From an uncultured Spirochaetota bacterium (lineage in GTDB: Bacteria; Spirochaetota; Spirochaetia; JAFGXN01): a stretch of DNA of 43,179 nucleotides. Location of the stretch: NCBI GenBank assembly GCA_944388995.1, contig CALXKN010000014.1, forward strand, positions 1 through 43,179. The letters run 5' to 3'. Positions 7,579-15,017 of this stretch are shown piece by piece. The notes beneath the pieces were generated by a model that saw nothing but the letters and a program-made list of their open reading frames with translations, made no database searches and was not told the DNA's origin. A program made the translations under genes and the position numbers. Each line of letters opens with the position of its first letter. Within the stretch, counting starts at the first letter, position 1.

Positions 7579-7607
7579 TTGACAGGAGAGAATTTCGGCC
7601 CGATAAT
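7579..7607 (+). promoter_or_regulatory. Promoter of the InlB-repeat lipoprotein gene
   Basis: TTGACA (7579-7584), 17-nt spacer, GATAAT (7602-7607). The leader is about 30 nt with AGAGGTGA before the ATG at 7644. Confidence 0.75.
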
Positions 7608-7643
7608 ATTTAAGGAAGTTGATAGACAAAAAGAGGTGACAGC

Positions 7644-7955
7644 ATGAAAAAAACAAAGTTGATTTTATTTGTATTTATTTTTTTGATGTGCGGTTGCCCG
7701 GACGGGCAAAAGTTTACGGTAACGTTTGATCCCAATGGAGGAACATTAAAATCACCTGCTACCGTTGCCGTTGAGTTCGGAAAATCGCTTTCCGAACCGC
7801 TTCAGCCGGAGTTAAACGGAAGTGTTTTTATCGGTTGGTTTGATAAAAAAAGCGGCGGCACTCAATGGAATTTTTCCATCAACAGGGTGACGGAAAATAT
7901 AACCTTATATGCGCAGTGGAAAGCAACAAGAATGTCGCTTTCTGTCTCCGAATAA
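7644..7955 (+). CDS. Small lipoprotein with one InlB B-repeat (Listeria-Bacteroides repeat)
   Basis: 103 aa. Hydrophobic signal peptide followed by a relaxed lipobox LMCGC, Cys20 probably lipidated, with Pro at +2. Residues about 25-93 form a single InlB-type B-repeat: FDPNGG near the start, GWFD in the middle and ITLYAQW at the end. Such repeats occur in many surface proteins of Bacteroidetes, Firmicutes and treponemes and are thought to act in adhesion or as spacers. Own promoter, and the stop is next to the terminator of the converging hydrogenase operon. Function beyond surface exposure unknown. Confidence 0.85.
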   Translation: MKKTKLILFVFIFLMCGCPDGQKFTVTFDPNGGTLKSPATVAVEFGKSLSEPLQPELNGSVFIGWFDKKSGGTQWNFSINRVTENITLYAQWKATRMSLSVSE

Positions 7956-7983
7956 AAAAGGGGCGGAAATCTCCGCCCCTCAA
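7953..7983 (-). terminator. Terminator of the hydrogenase operon
   Basis: GGGGCGGA and TCCGCCCC arms with a short loop. On the minus strand it is followed by TTTTTTATT. It lies between hydA and the stop of the converging lipoprotein gene. Confidence 0.85.
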
Positions 7984-7994
7984 TCGCATTCAAA

Positions 7995-9761
7995 TTACTT
8001 TTTATAAGTCGGCCGCGATACGTAATGCGTATGAAGAAGTTTATGGGCTTTATGCGACGACGGCTCTCCGAAGAAATCCTTGTAAATTTTTTGAATGTCG
8101 GGATTTTGATGTGATTTGCGGAATTCGCATTTTTTATCATCCGTGTAGAGCCCGTTGATTCGTTTAGCACGAATTTCATCTTCTGTTCCATACGGCTGTC
8201 CGCCGCCGGCAATACAGCCGCCTTTGCACGCCATGACTTCGATGAAGTGGTACGGCAGCTCCTTTCCGTTTTCTCTTGCGTCGCGGACTTCCTGCAGCAG
8301 CGTCTGAACATTTTTCAGTCCGTGGGCCACTGCCACACGCACCGGGGTTCCTTTTACGTCGACAGTTGCCTTTTTGATGCCGTCCATTCCCCGGACGCAG
8401 GTGAAATCGATCGCATCGCCGGCGAGTTCTTCGTTTGTGACGAGGTAATACGCCGTTCGCAAAGCTGCTTCCATAACACCGCCGGTCACACCGAAAATGG
8501 TTCCCGCGCCGGTGTACTGACCGATAGGACTGTCGGCTTTCTGCGGTTCGATATTTTTGAAGTCGATACCGAATTGTTTGAACAGACGGGCCAGTTCGCG
8601 GGTGGTCAGAACCAAATCGTTGTCCTGGCATCCGCTGGAAAACATGTCTTCGCTGCGTTTGATTTCCTGTTTTTTTGCTGTACACGGCATAATCGAAACG
8701 GAGAAAATCTTGGCCGGATCCAGTTTGGCGGTTTGCGCATAGTATGTTTTCGTAATGGCGCCCTGCATCTGCTGCGGCGATTTGGCCGTCGAAAAGTTCG
8801 GAATCATGTCGCAGGCGTATTTTTCCATATATTCGACCCAGGCCGGGCAGCAGGAAGTAATTAAGGGTAAATCTTTCTTTTCCGTAAAACGGTGAACAAA
8901 TTCCGTTCCTTCTTCCATAATGGTGAGGTCGGCGGCAAAGTTGGTATCGAAAACCGTATCGACGCCGATGGCTCGCAACGCGGCATAAATCTTTCCGGTC
9001 GTAATTTCGCCCGGTTCCAGGCCGAATTCTTCACCGATGGCAACACGGACGGCCGGGGCAATCTGCGCGACAACGGTCAGCTCGGGATTCTGAATGGCGG
9101 CCAGCAGTTTGCCGGTTTCATCCAGTTCGTAAATGGCGCCGACGGGGCAGTGAGCCGAACACTGACCGCATTTGATACACGGCGTTTCGTTGAGAACGAT
9201 GTCGCCGGCACCGGCAATGCGGGTTTTCTCGCCGCGTCCGATGAATTCCAGCGCCCAAACATTCTGCAGCTGCTGACAAACTTGGGCGCAGCGGCCGCAC
9301 TGAACGCATTTCGACGGATCCAAAACAATGGCGCCGGTCGAATCGTCTTTCGGCATGTTTTTGACGTTGCGGGCAAACGGAATTTCTCTGATACCGAATT
9401 CGGCTGCCAGCGTTTGCAGTTCGCAGCTGCCGTTTCGACCGCAGGTCAGACACGATTGCGGATGATCAGCCAAAATCATTTCGATAATTGTCCGTCGGAT
9501 TTTGTTTAATTCGGGATCATGGGTGATGTAATTTTCGCCTTCAACACATTCGGTTGCGCAGGCGCGAACCAGTTTTGGAGAAATGCCGCGCGCGTTGGAA
9601 ACTTTAACAACACAAATGCCGCATGCCGCCCAGGCGTCCAAATCGGGATGAGCGCACAAAGAAGGAATTTTGACACCGGCTTGTTTGGCGGCCGCCAAAA
9701 TATGAGTTCCTTTTTCAACCGTAATCGGTTTTCCGTTGATTTGAATATTGACAGTACTCAC
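7995..9761 (-). CDS. hydA: [FeFe] hydrogenase catalytic subunit (HydA/HndD type)
   Basis: 588 aa. Carries the H-cluster that interconverts protons and H2 in a cytoplasmic NAD(P)-linked, possibly electron-bifurcating complex. Domains in order: [2Fe-2S] domain (Cys36, 47, 50, 68), His-Cys [4Fe-4S] site (His100, Cys104, 107, 113), two [4Fe-4S] sites (152-162 and 195-205), then the H-cluster domain with L1 TSCCPAW (Cys304), L2 MPCTAKK (Cys360) and L3 ACKGGCIAGG (Cys512, Cys516). Cys305 fits the proton-transfer residue. The start chosen is GTG at 9761, since AAGGAG lies 7 nt upstream; an upstream frame to 9794 lacks a signal. Last gene of the operon. The maturases HydE, HydF and HydG are not in this window. 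Confidence 0.95.
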   Translation of the reverse strand: MSTVNIQINGKPITVEKGTHILAAAKQAGVKIPSLCAHPDLDAWAACGICVVKVSNARGISPKLVRACATECVEGENYITHDPELNKIRRTIIEMILADHPQSCLTCGRNGSCELQTLAAEFGIREIPFARNVKNMPKDDSTGAIVLDPSKCVQCGRCAQVCQQLQNVWALEFIGRGEKTRIAGAGDIVLNETPCIKCGQCSAHCPVGAIYELDETGKLLAAIQNPELTVVAQIAPAVRVAIGEEFGLEPGEITTGKIYAALRAIGVDTVFDTNFAADLTIMEEGTEFVHRFTEKKDLPLITSCCPAWVEYMEKYACDMIPNFSTAKSPQQMQGAITKTYYAQTAKLDPAKIFSVSIMPCTAKKQEIKRSEDMFSSGCQDNDLVLTTRELARLFKQFGIDFKNIEPQKADSPIGQYTGAGTIFGVTGGVMEAALRTAYYLVTNEELAGDAIDFTCVRGMDGIKKATVDVKGTPVRVAVAHGLKNVQTLLQEVRDARENGKELPYHFIEVMACKGGCIAGGGQPYGTEDEIRAKRINGLYTDDKKCEFRKSHQNPDIQKIYKDFFGEPSSHKAHKLLHTHYVSRPTYKK

Positions 9762-9771
9762 TTTTTTCTCC

Positions 9772-11556
9772 TTATCTCTTTTCGATGGCGTCAAACTTGC
9801 AGTTCTTCATACATTCGCCGCACTTGATACACTTCGTTTGGTCGATCGTATGCTTTTGTCTGACTTCGCCGCTGATGCAGTTGACCGGACATTTGCGGGC
9901 GCAGAGCGTACATCCTCGACAGTTGTCGTTGATGGTGTACGTAATCAGCTTCTTACACTTTCCGGCGCGGCATTTTTTCTCATTGATATGCTCCAAATAT
10001 TCGTCATAGAAATAATGGAGGGAAGAGAGAACCGGATTGGGTGCGGTTTGTCCGAGTCCGCAGAGAGCAGCGCGTTTCATTGCTTCACCGATCTCTTTCA
10101 GCTGTTCCAAATCTTCCATAGTGCCTTTGCCTTCGGAAATTTTGGTCAGGATGTCGTAAAGTTTCCGCGTTCCGATTCGGCACGGCGAACATTTTCCGCA
10201 CGACTCTTCGACGCAGAATTCCTGGTAGAATTTCGCAACGTCGATGATACAGTCATCTTCATCCATGACGATCATTCCGCCGGAACCCATCATTGAACCG
10301 GCTGCGACAAGATTGTCGAAGTCAATCGGCGTGTCGATCATTTTGGCGGTAATTACACCGCCGGAGGGACCGCCCGTCTGTACGGCTTTAAACGCTTTGC
10401 CGCCTTTGATTCCGCCGCCGATATCGTAAACGATTTCGCGCAGCGTCGTTCCCATCGGAACCTCTACCAAACCGGAGTTTTTGATTTTTCCCGTCAGAGC
10501 GAAAACTTTCGTTCCGGAGGATTTTTCCGTTCCGATGGATGCAAACCATTTTCCGCCTTTTGTGATGATGACCGGAACATTGGCCCAAGTTTCAACATTG
10601 TTGATAACCGTCGGTTTTTTCCAAAGACCGCAAACGGCGGGAAACGGCGGTTTCGGCGTCGGCATACCGCGTTTTCCTTCAATGGAGGCAAGAAGGGCCG
10701 TTTCTTCACCGCAGACGAAAGCGCCCGCTCCCAAACGAATTTCAATGTCGAATGAGAAATCGCTGCCGAGAATATTTTGACCCAACAGTCCGTATTCACG
10801 CGCCTGCGCCATGGCGATTTCCAGCCGTTTGATAGCCAGAGGATATTCGGCGCGGATGTAAATAAAGCCTTGATTGGCGCCTACAGTGTAACCGGCAATC
10901 GCCATGGCTTCCAAAACGGAGTGCGGATCGCCTTCAAGGGTACTGCGGTCCATATACGCGCCCGGGTCGCCTTCATCAGCGTTACAGACAATGTATTTGA
11001 CGTCGCTCTCCACTTGTTTCGTGAAATTCCACTTCATCCATGTCGGGAAGCCGGCGCCGCCGCGGCCGCGCAGACCGGAGATCTTCATTTCTTCGATCAC
11101 TTGATCCGGCGTCATTTCAAACAGGACTTTTTCCAGTGCGGCGTAACCGTCGCGGGCGATGTACTCATCAATTTTTTCGGGATCGATTAAGCCGCAGTTG
11201 CGCAGAACAATGCGCATCTGTTTCTGGTAAAATCCGATCTCTTCGGGAACGGCAGAGGTCTTCCCCGATTCGTCGGCGTAAGCCAGCCGTTTAACAATAC
11301 GCCCTTTAATCAGCGTCTCTTTGACGATTTCTTCCGCGTCTGATGGTTTGACTTCAACGTAGAACGCGTCTTCCGGCAGAACTTTGACAATCGGTCCTTT
11401 TTCACAGAAACCGAAACAGCCGGTTTTTACAACTTGAACGTCGTGCTCCAGTCCGGCGTTTGCCACTTCGGTTTTCAGGTTTGTGAAAATGTCATCGGCT
11501 TTTGATGATTCGCAGCCTGTACCGCCGCAAACCAATACGTAGTGTTTATATGCCAT
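9772..11556 (-). CDS. hydB: NuoF-like NADH-binding hydrogenase subunit (HydB/HndC type)
   Basis: 594 aa. Flavoprotein that exchanges electrons between NAD(P)H, ferredoxin-type clusters and HydA. Order: thioredoxin-like [2Fe-2S] domain (Cys10, 15, 47, 51), FMN/NADH-binding Rossmann part with GRGGAGFP at about 168, SLBB domain, the NuoF-type [4Fe-4S] site CGKCSPC at about 470, and a C-terminal double [4Fe-4S] ferredoxin (CRGCTLCARKCP and CIKCGECMKNC). ATG at 11556 follows a good ribosome binding site (GGAGAGACAA). 10 bp separate its stop from the hydA GTG. Length and domain order match HydB of trimeric bifurcating hydrogenases. Confidence 0.95.
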   Translation of the reverse strand: MAYKHYVLVCGGTGCESSKADDIFTNLKTEVANAGLEHDVQVVKTGCFGFCEKGPIVKVLPEDAFYVEVKPSDAEEIVKETLIKGRIVKRLAYADESGKTSAVPEEIGFYQKQMRIVLRNCGLIDPEKIDEYIARDGYAALEKVLFEMTPDQVIEEMKISGLRGRGGAGFPTWMKWNFTKQVESDVKYIVCNADEGDPGAYMDRSTLEGDPHSVLEAMAIAGYTVGANQGFIYIRAEYPLAIKRLEIAMAQAREYGLLGQNILGSDFSFDIEIRLGAGAFVCGEETALLASIEGKRGMPTPKPPFPAVCGLWKKPTVINNVETWANVPVIITKGGKWFASIGTEKSSGTKVFALTGKIKNSGLVEVPMGTTLREIVYDIGGGIKGGKAFKAVQTGGPSGGVITAKMIDTPIDFDNLVAAGSMMGSGGMIVMDEDDCIIDVAKFYQEFCVEESCGKCSPCRIGTRKLYDILTKISEGKGTMEDLEQLKEIGEAMKRAALCGLGQTAPNPVLSSLHYFYDEYLEHINEKKCRAGKCKKLITYTINDNCRGCTLCARKCPVNCISGEVRQKHTIDQTKCIKCGECMKNCKFDAIEKR

Positions 11557-11569
11557 TTGTCTCTCCTTT

Positions 11570-11959
11570 TTATTTCATGATGTCGCCGGCGGGACGGTCG
11601 ATGATGTGTCCGCTGACCAATTTCTTTCCGAGAATGTGATCGTCAATCAGTTGATCCACCAAAGCGGCATCCACTTTTCCGTAGATGGTATCCGGCATTC
11701 CCGGCATTTTGATTTCCACCGTCGGTTCGGAGTGACACAGCCCCATGCAGCCGGTTTGTTTGACCACCGCATCGGAGATTCCTTTTTCATCAAGTTTGGC
11801 AATGAAGGCATTTAAAACGTTCTTTGCTCCGGCGGCAATTCCGCAGGTTCCCATGCCGATTACGATGAAAATTTCCTTTCCGTGAGTTTGACGGGTGTCA
11901 ATTTGTTTTTTTCCGGCTTCGCGCATTTTGCGCAAATCTTCTAATGTTAATTTCGCCAT
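11570..11959 (-). CDS. hndB: Thioredoxin-like [2Fe-2S] ferredoxin subunit (HndB type)
   Basis: 129 aa. Short helical N-terminus, then a thioredoxin-like [2Fe-2S] fold: GMGTCGIAAG with Cys39, and QTGCMGLC with Cys71 and Cys75. Only three of the usual four cluster ligands are visible; the first Cys of the usual pair is absent. Proteins of this kind accompany NADP-reducing hydrogenases (HndABCD) and relatives. ATG at 11959 follows GGAG. The upstream HATPase gene runs 62 nt into it. An electron-transfer or accessory role in the complex is inferred from position. Confidence 0.85.
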   Translation of the reverse strand: MAKLTLEDLRKMREAGKKQIDTRQTHGKEIFIVIGMGTCGIAAGAKNVLNAFIAKLDEKGISDAVVKQTGCMGLCHSEPTVEIKMPGMPDTIYGKVDAALVDQLIDDHILGKKLVSGHIIDRPAGDIMK

Positions 11960-12515
11960 TTTTTATCTCCTTTATTTCCGATTCTTGATCTGTCAGAAAT
12001 TGTTTGAGAAGTGCCAACGCCTGAGCGTCTTCGAACGAACCGAGCGCTTCTTTCAGTTCCGAACGGATAACCGTGTATTCGGCCGCCTTTTTTCCCGTAT
12101 AACGACGGTGAATAACCAGTTCATAGTTTCCGTTGAAAATCATGGTTGAAAAAAACGCCAGCGGCAAATCGCCGATCTTCGGTAAGTCGATGTGGTTGAC
12201 GTTCAAATGAAACGCTAAACGCGTGCCTTCGCCTTTTTTTGATTGAATCGACCATGTGCCGTCCGTCATATCCACCGTTTGAAGCAGAAACGGCAGTCCG
12301 AGTCCGACTTTGCGGTGTTTGTGCTTCACCCCGTCGGTATAAAACGGGTCTGTCGCCCGCTTCAGCTCTTCATCACTCATGCCTTTTCCGTTGTCTTCAA
12401 TGCAAACGTCCAAAAATTCAGGCGTTTCGTTAACGGTCAGAACAATTCGGGAAGCGTTTGCCTCCACCGAGTTTTGCAGACAGTCGACAATCATGTCGCC
12501 GATTGAATCGTGCAT
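11898..12515 (-). CDS. Stand-alone histidine-kinase-like ATPase domain protein
   Basis: 205 aa. A GHKL ATP-binding domain without a dimerisation/phospho-acceptor domain or sensor: N box with Asn15 (DCLQNSVEAN), G1 box IEDNGKGM (39-46), G2-like GLGLP (71-75) and GEGT (95-98). The C-terminal third is not recognised. Similar ATPases sit in hydrogenase operons of Thermotoga and Clostridia, where their role is unknown; regulatory phosphorylation or assembly are possible. ATG at 12515 lies 4 bp after the hydC stop with GGAG overlapping that stop; the frame upstream to 12590 is internal to hydC. Its 3' end overlaps hndB by 62 nt, an unusually long overlap for this operon. Confidence 0.82.
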   Translation of the reverse strand: MHDSIGDMIVDCLQNSVEANASRIVLTVNETPEFLDVCIEDNGKGMSDEELKRATDPFYTDGVKHKHRKVGLGLPFLLQTVDMTDGTWSIQSKKGEGTRLAFHLNVNHIDLPKIGDLPLAFFSTMIFNGNYELVIHRRYTGKKAAEYTVIRSELKEALGSFEDAQALALLKQFLTDQESEIKEIKNGEINIRRFAQNARSRKKTN

Positions 12516-12519
12516 TCTC

Positions 12520-13002
12520 CTATTCCGAGAAATTAGCCAGAATTTCGGGCATCTGCTCGGGCAGAACCTTTCCGAAAACCTCGTCTCCAATCACGACAAC
12601 GGGTGCCAACCCGCAGCAGCCGACGCAGCGAACCGATTCCAACGAAAACATTCCGTCTTCGGTGACTCCTTTGACGGGAATATTCAGGTGTTTGGCTGTT
12701 TCGTCCAAAATCGCCTGACCGCCTTTGAGGTAGCACGCAGTTCCCATGCACACCTGAATCACGTTTTTTCCCGGTTTGTTCAGTTTAAAAAAGTGGTAGA
12801 ATGTGATGACTCCGTAGATTTTCGCCAGCGGAATGTCGAGCATTTCGGCAACCTTCATAGCCGCCCCCCTCGAAATGTACCCAAATTCGCTTTGAACCTT
12901 GTGGAGAATCATAATCAGATTTCCCGGCTTTTCCTTCCATTCGGCGATAAAGTTTTCCAGTTCTTTTGAGAAAACCGTATCCGTTTTTTGCTCTGTGGGC
13001 AT
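12520..13002 (-). CDS. hydC: NuoE-like [2Fe-2S] hydrogenase subunit (HydC/HndA type)
   Basis: 160 aa. N-terminal helical bundle and C-terminal thioredoxin-like [2Fe-2S] domain with ligands Cys85, Cys90, Cys126 and Cys130 (CMGTAC and CVGCCG). First gene of the hydrogenase operon, preceded by a promoter of near-consensus type and the strong ribosome binding site GGAGGACTT before the ATG. Its partner subunits follow on the same strand. In known complexes this subunit sits next to the FMN of the NuoF-like subunit. Confidence 0.93.
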   Translation of the reverse strand: MPTEQKTDTVFSKELENFIAEWKEKPGNLIMILHKVQSEFGYISRGAAMKVAEMLDIPLAKIYGVITFYHFFKLNKPGKNVIQVCMGTACYLKGGQAILDETAKHLNIPVKGVTEDGMFSLESVRCVGCCGLAPVVVIGDEVFGKVLPEQMPEILANFSE

Positions 13003-13037
13003 AAGTCCTCCGTAAAAATATATACTTTTATCTATAC

Positions 13038-13066
13038 ATTATAAAATGACAGCCCTGTTTTTGCAA
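13038..13066 (-). promoter_or_regulatory. Promoter of the hydrogenase operon
   Basis: Minus strand: TTGCAA (13061-13066), 17-nt spacer, TATAAT (13038-13043). The leader is about 30 nt and AT-rich. The bases between this promoter and the next one (13067-13196) hold an imperfect palindrome, GTTAA and TTAAC around five bases near 13146-13160, but no gene. Confidence 0.75.
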
Positions 13067-13196
13067 CTTTTTTTCCGTAAAATTAAGGAATATTTTTACC
13101 CTCTATTTCGAATGGGAGTCTGCCGAACCGGAAAAATAACGGGTAGTTAAGTATATTAACAAATGTAAAAAAAATGAAGTTTTTTAAATTCAGATG

Positions 13197-13225
13197 TTGA
13201 CAAATTGAAAAACAGGAGTGATAAT
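13197..13225 (+). promoter_or_regulatory. Promoter of the lipoprotein cluster
   Basis: TTGACA (13197-13202), 17-nt spacer, GATAAT (13220-13225), the same -35 and -10 as the InlB-repeat lipoprotein promoter. GAGGAGG precedes the ATG at 13247. Confidence 0.75.
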
Positions 13226-13246
13226 CATATTGTGAGGAGGCAAAAA

Positions 13247-13672
13247 ATGAAAAAATTATTGATTTTCCTTTCGGTATTGTGTTTTTCGTGCCAATACTAT
13301 TTCGGAACAGCCGGCGAATTCGGACGTTTTCAGGTTCAAAAAAACGGAAACGGTCTGCTGTTTTCCTGGGATCAGCCGGATTATACGGAATATAAAAAAG
13401 AATGGCAGCTGACAGCGCAAAAAGCCGAAGAACAGCAGGATGTGACCTTTCGGATTCTTTCGGGCGATGGGGAGTCGGTCTTTCATCGTCAGACCGGCAA
13501 AGAAACTTCGGTTACGGTCTCTTCGGATACATTGACATCGGGAGAATATGTCGCCTGTATCCGTTATGCTTATTTATCCGGCTATATGCCTTCTTCTGTT
13601 CGGTATGAGAGTCGGCTTCGGTTTACTCTCGATGAAAAAAAAGAAATTGTTTCCGTAAATCCGGAAGAATAA
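13247..13672 (+). CDS. Lipoprotein with one FSW-type beta-sandwich-like module
   Basis: 141 aa. Signal peptide with relaxed lipobox CFSC (Cys16). The rest is one module that also occurs in the next two genes: F-x-V near residue 27, GLLFSW at about 38-43 followed by D-x-P-[ED]-Y, a Thr-Ser-Val-Thr-Val strand at about 96, and G-x-Y-x-A around 107 resembling a tyrosine corner. Together these suggest an Ig- or fibronectin III-like sandwich. I do not recognise a named family. ATG at 13247 is chosen over an upstream in-frame start at 13205, which overlaps the promoter. First of a run of five lipoprotein genes. Confidence 0.8.
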   Translation: MKKLLIFLSVLCFSCQYYFGTAGEFGRFQVQKNGNGLLFSWDQPDYTEYKKEWQLTAQKAEEQQDVTFRILSGDGESVFHRQTGKETSVTVSSDTLTSGEYVACIRYAYLSGYMPSSVRYESRLRFTLDEKKEIVSVNPEE

Positions 13673-13712
13673 ATTAACGACTATTCGATTTTGCAGGATC
13701 AGGAGGTTTACA

Positions 13713-14144
13713 ATGAAAAAGCTTTTTATTTTATTTTTATTATCAGCCATGCTGACAGCGTGTCCGGCTGCCCTGCCTCCGGAACAGCTTTTTTGCGATA
13801 TAGACGGGTTGCAGATGAAAGAAACAGAAAACGGCTATGTGTTTTCGTGGGAGCCGATTGACTTTTCGGGAATCGGAATGAGTGATGCGAAAAGAACGTT
13901 TCTTAAAAAACAAATCGATTACCGGTTTTTTATCGGATTAAAGGATTTCGGCGATTTGGTTTCGGATTTCGGTACGCTGCTGATGGCACAATGCGGTGAT
14001 ACACCGTCCGTGACGATCGCCAAGGACCGGATACCGTCCGGACGTTATACGGTTTCGGTTTCTTTTCAATACAAACCGGTCGGGTCAATTTCAATGCCGA
14101 TTCTGAGCTATTCTGCCGGTTTTGATATGACGATTAGCGAATAA
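13713..14144 (+). CDS. Lipoprotein with one FSW-type module
   Basis: 143 aa. Lipobox LTAC with Pro at +2. One module like that of its neighbours: ENGYVFSWEPIDF at about 48-60, DTPSVTI further on and S-G-R-Y-T-V-S-V at about 112-119. Good Shine-Dalgarno AGGAGG before the ATG. It lies 40 bp after the preceding lipoprotein gene and 12 bp before the next, so it is within the same operon. Function unknown; surface or periplasmic location inferred from the lipobox. Confidence 0.8.
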   Translation: MKKLFILFLLSAMLTACPAALPPEQLFCDIDGLQMKETENGYVFSWEPIDFSGIGMSDAKRTFLKKQIDYRFFIGLKDFGDLVSDFGTLLMAQCGDTPSVTIAKDRIPSGRYTVSVSFQYKPVGSISMPILSYSAGFDMTISE

Positions 14145-14156
14145 GGAGGCTGTATT

Positions 14157-14948
14157 ATGAAGAACTTCGCAAAGGGAATTCTTTTATTGGCAATGGGGCT
14201 GTTGTTCGGTTGTCCGGTGCCCGATTTATATCCTGCGGGAGGCGGAACTATCAGTCGGTTTGAAGTAAAAGAAGCCGACACAGGCTTTACTTTTTCATGG
14301 AACGCGGTTGATTTGTCGGCATATCAAAAAGCCTGGCCGAAATATGCGGATGAAAAACCTGTCTATGAGATTTGTGCCAACAATCTCAATGAGAACAATG
14401 AGCGGGGAAGCGATCTCTCTCTTTGGATGGGGGGCGATACTTCCGTCACGTTGAAAAAAACAGAATTTCCGAAAACAGGTCTTTACTGCGTTTTTGTCCG
14501 CTGTAAAATCGGCGAAAACCGCAGAGAGTCGGGCGCTTACTGGTATTATATCAGTCGTCAGATTGATATAGATGTGACAATTTCGGGTGAGATTAAAACC
14601 TATCCGATTAATAATTTTCGTTATGAAGAGACAAGCAACCGGTATCTGTTTTTGTGGGATCCGATTAATTTCGACAGTTATTCTGCCGCGGCAGGCGACA
14701 GTTCGGCGAAAGAGGCAGAAGAAAAGCTCTTTTATACGGTAAAAGTTACGGATGCATCCGGGAACCCGGTGTTTGAGAAGACAAGCAGCAAAAATACCGA
14801 ATTATCGGTTGAGAAAACAGCCTTGCCGTCGTCTGAAGCGTATACGGTTGAAGTTTTTTACGAATACTTTGTATCGACCGATATTTCGGATTCCCGTAAC
14901 GTTGCGTATAAAGGAAGTCTGAAACTGCCTTCTTCAGGAACACCGTAG
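14157..14948 (+). CDS. Lipoprotein with two tandem FSW-type modules
   Basis: 263 aa. Lipobox LFGC with Pro at +2. Two copies of the module lie in tandem. Copy 1 spans about 37-145, with TGFTFSWNAVDL, GGDTSVTL and T-G-L-Y-C-V-F-V. Copy 2 spans about 155-258, with RYLFLWDPINF, NTELSV and E-A-Y-T-V-E-V-F. The second copy has lost the Ser of FSW. Copies differ in most other positions, so the duplication is old. ATG has a good ribosome binding site and is 12 bp from the preceding stop. Unknown function. Confidence 0.8.
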   Translation: MKNFAKGILLLAMGLLFGCPVPDLYPAGGGTISRFEVKEADTGFTFSWNAVDLSAYQKAWPKYADEKPVYEICANNLNENNERGSDLSLWMGGDTSVTLKKTEFPKTGLYCVFVRCKIGENRRESGAYWYYISRQIDIDVTISGEIKTYPINNFRYEETSNRYLFLWDPINFDSYSAAAGDSSAKEAEEKLFYTVKVTDASGNPVFEKTSSKNTELSVEKTALPSSEAYTVEVFYEYFVSTDISDSRNVAYKGSLKLPSSGTP

Positions 14949-15017
14949 TCGATTAGGGAGATGCCAAATTATAAAACGCCGGCTCGAATGATTTATTTGG
15001 TAAGGAAGGGGGTTTTT

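Noticed and set aside
13146-13160. Short palindrome as a defined operator between the hydrogenase and lipoprotein promoters
   Set aside because: Five-base arms in an AT-rich stretch are expected by chance; noted only as a possibility.
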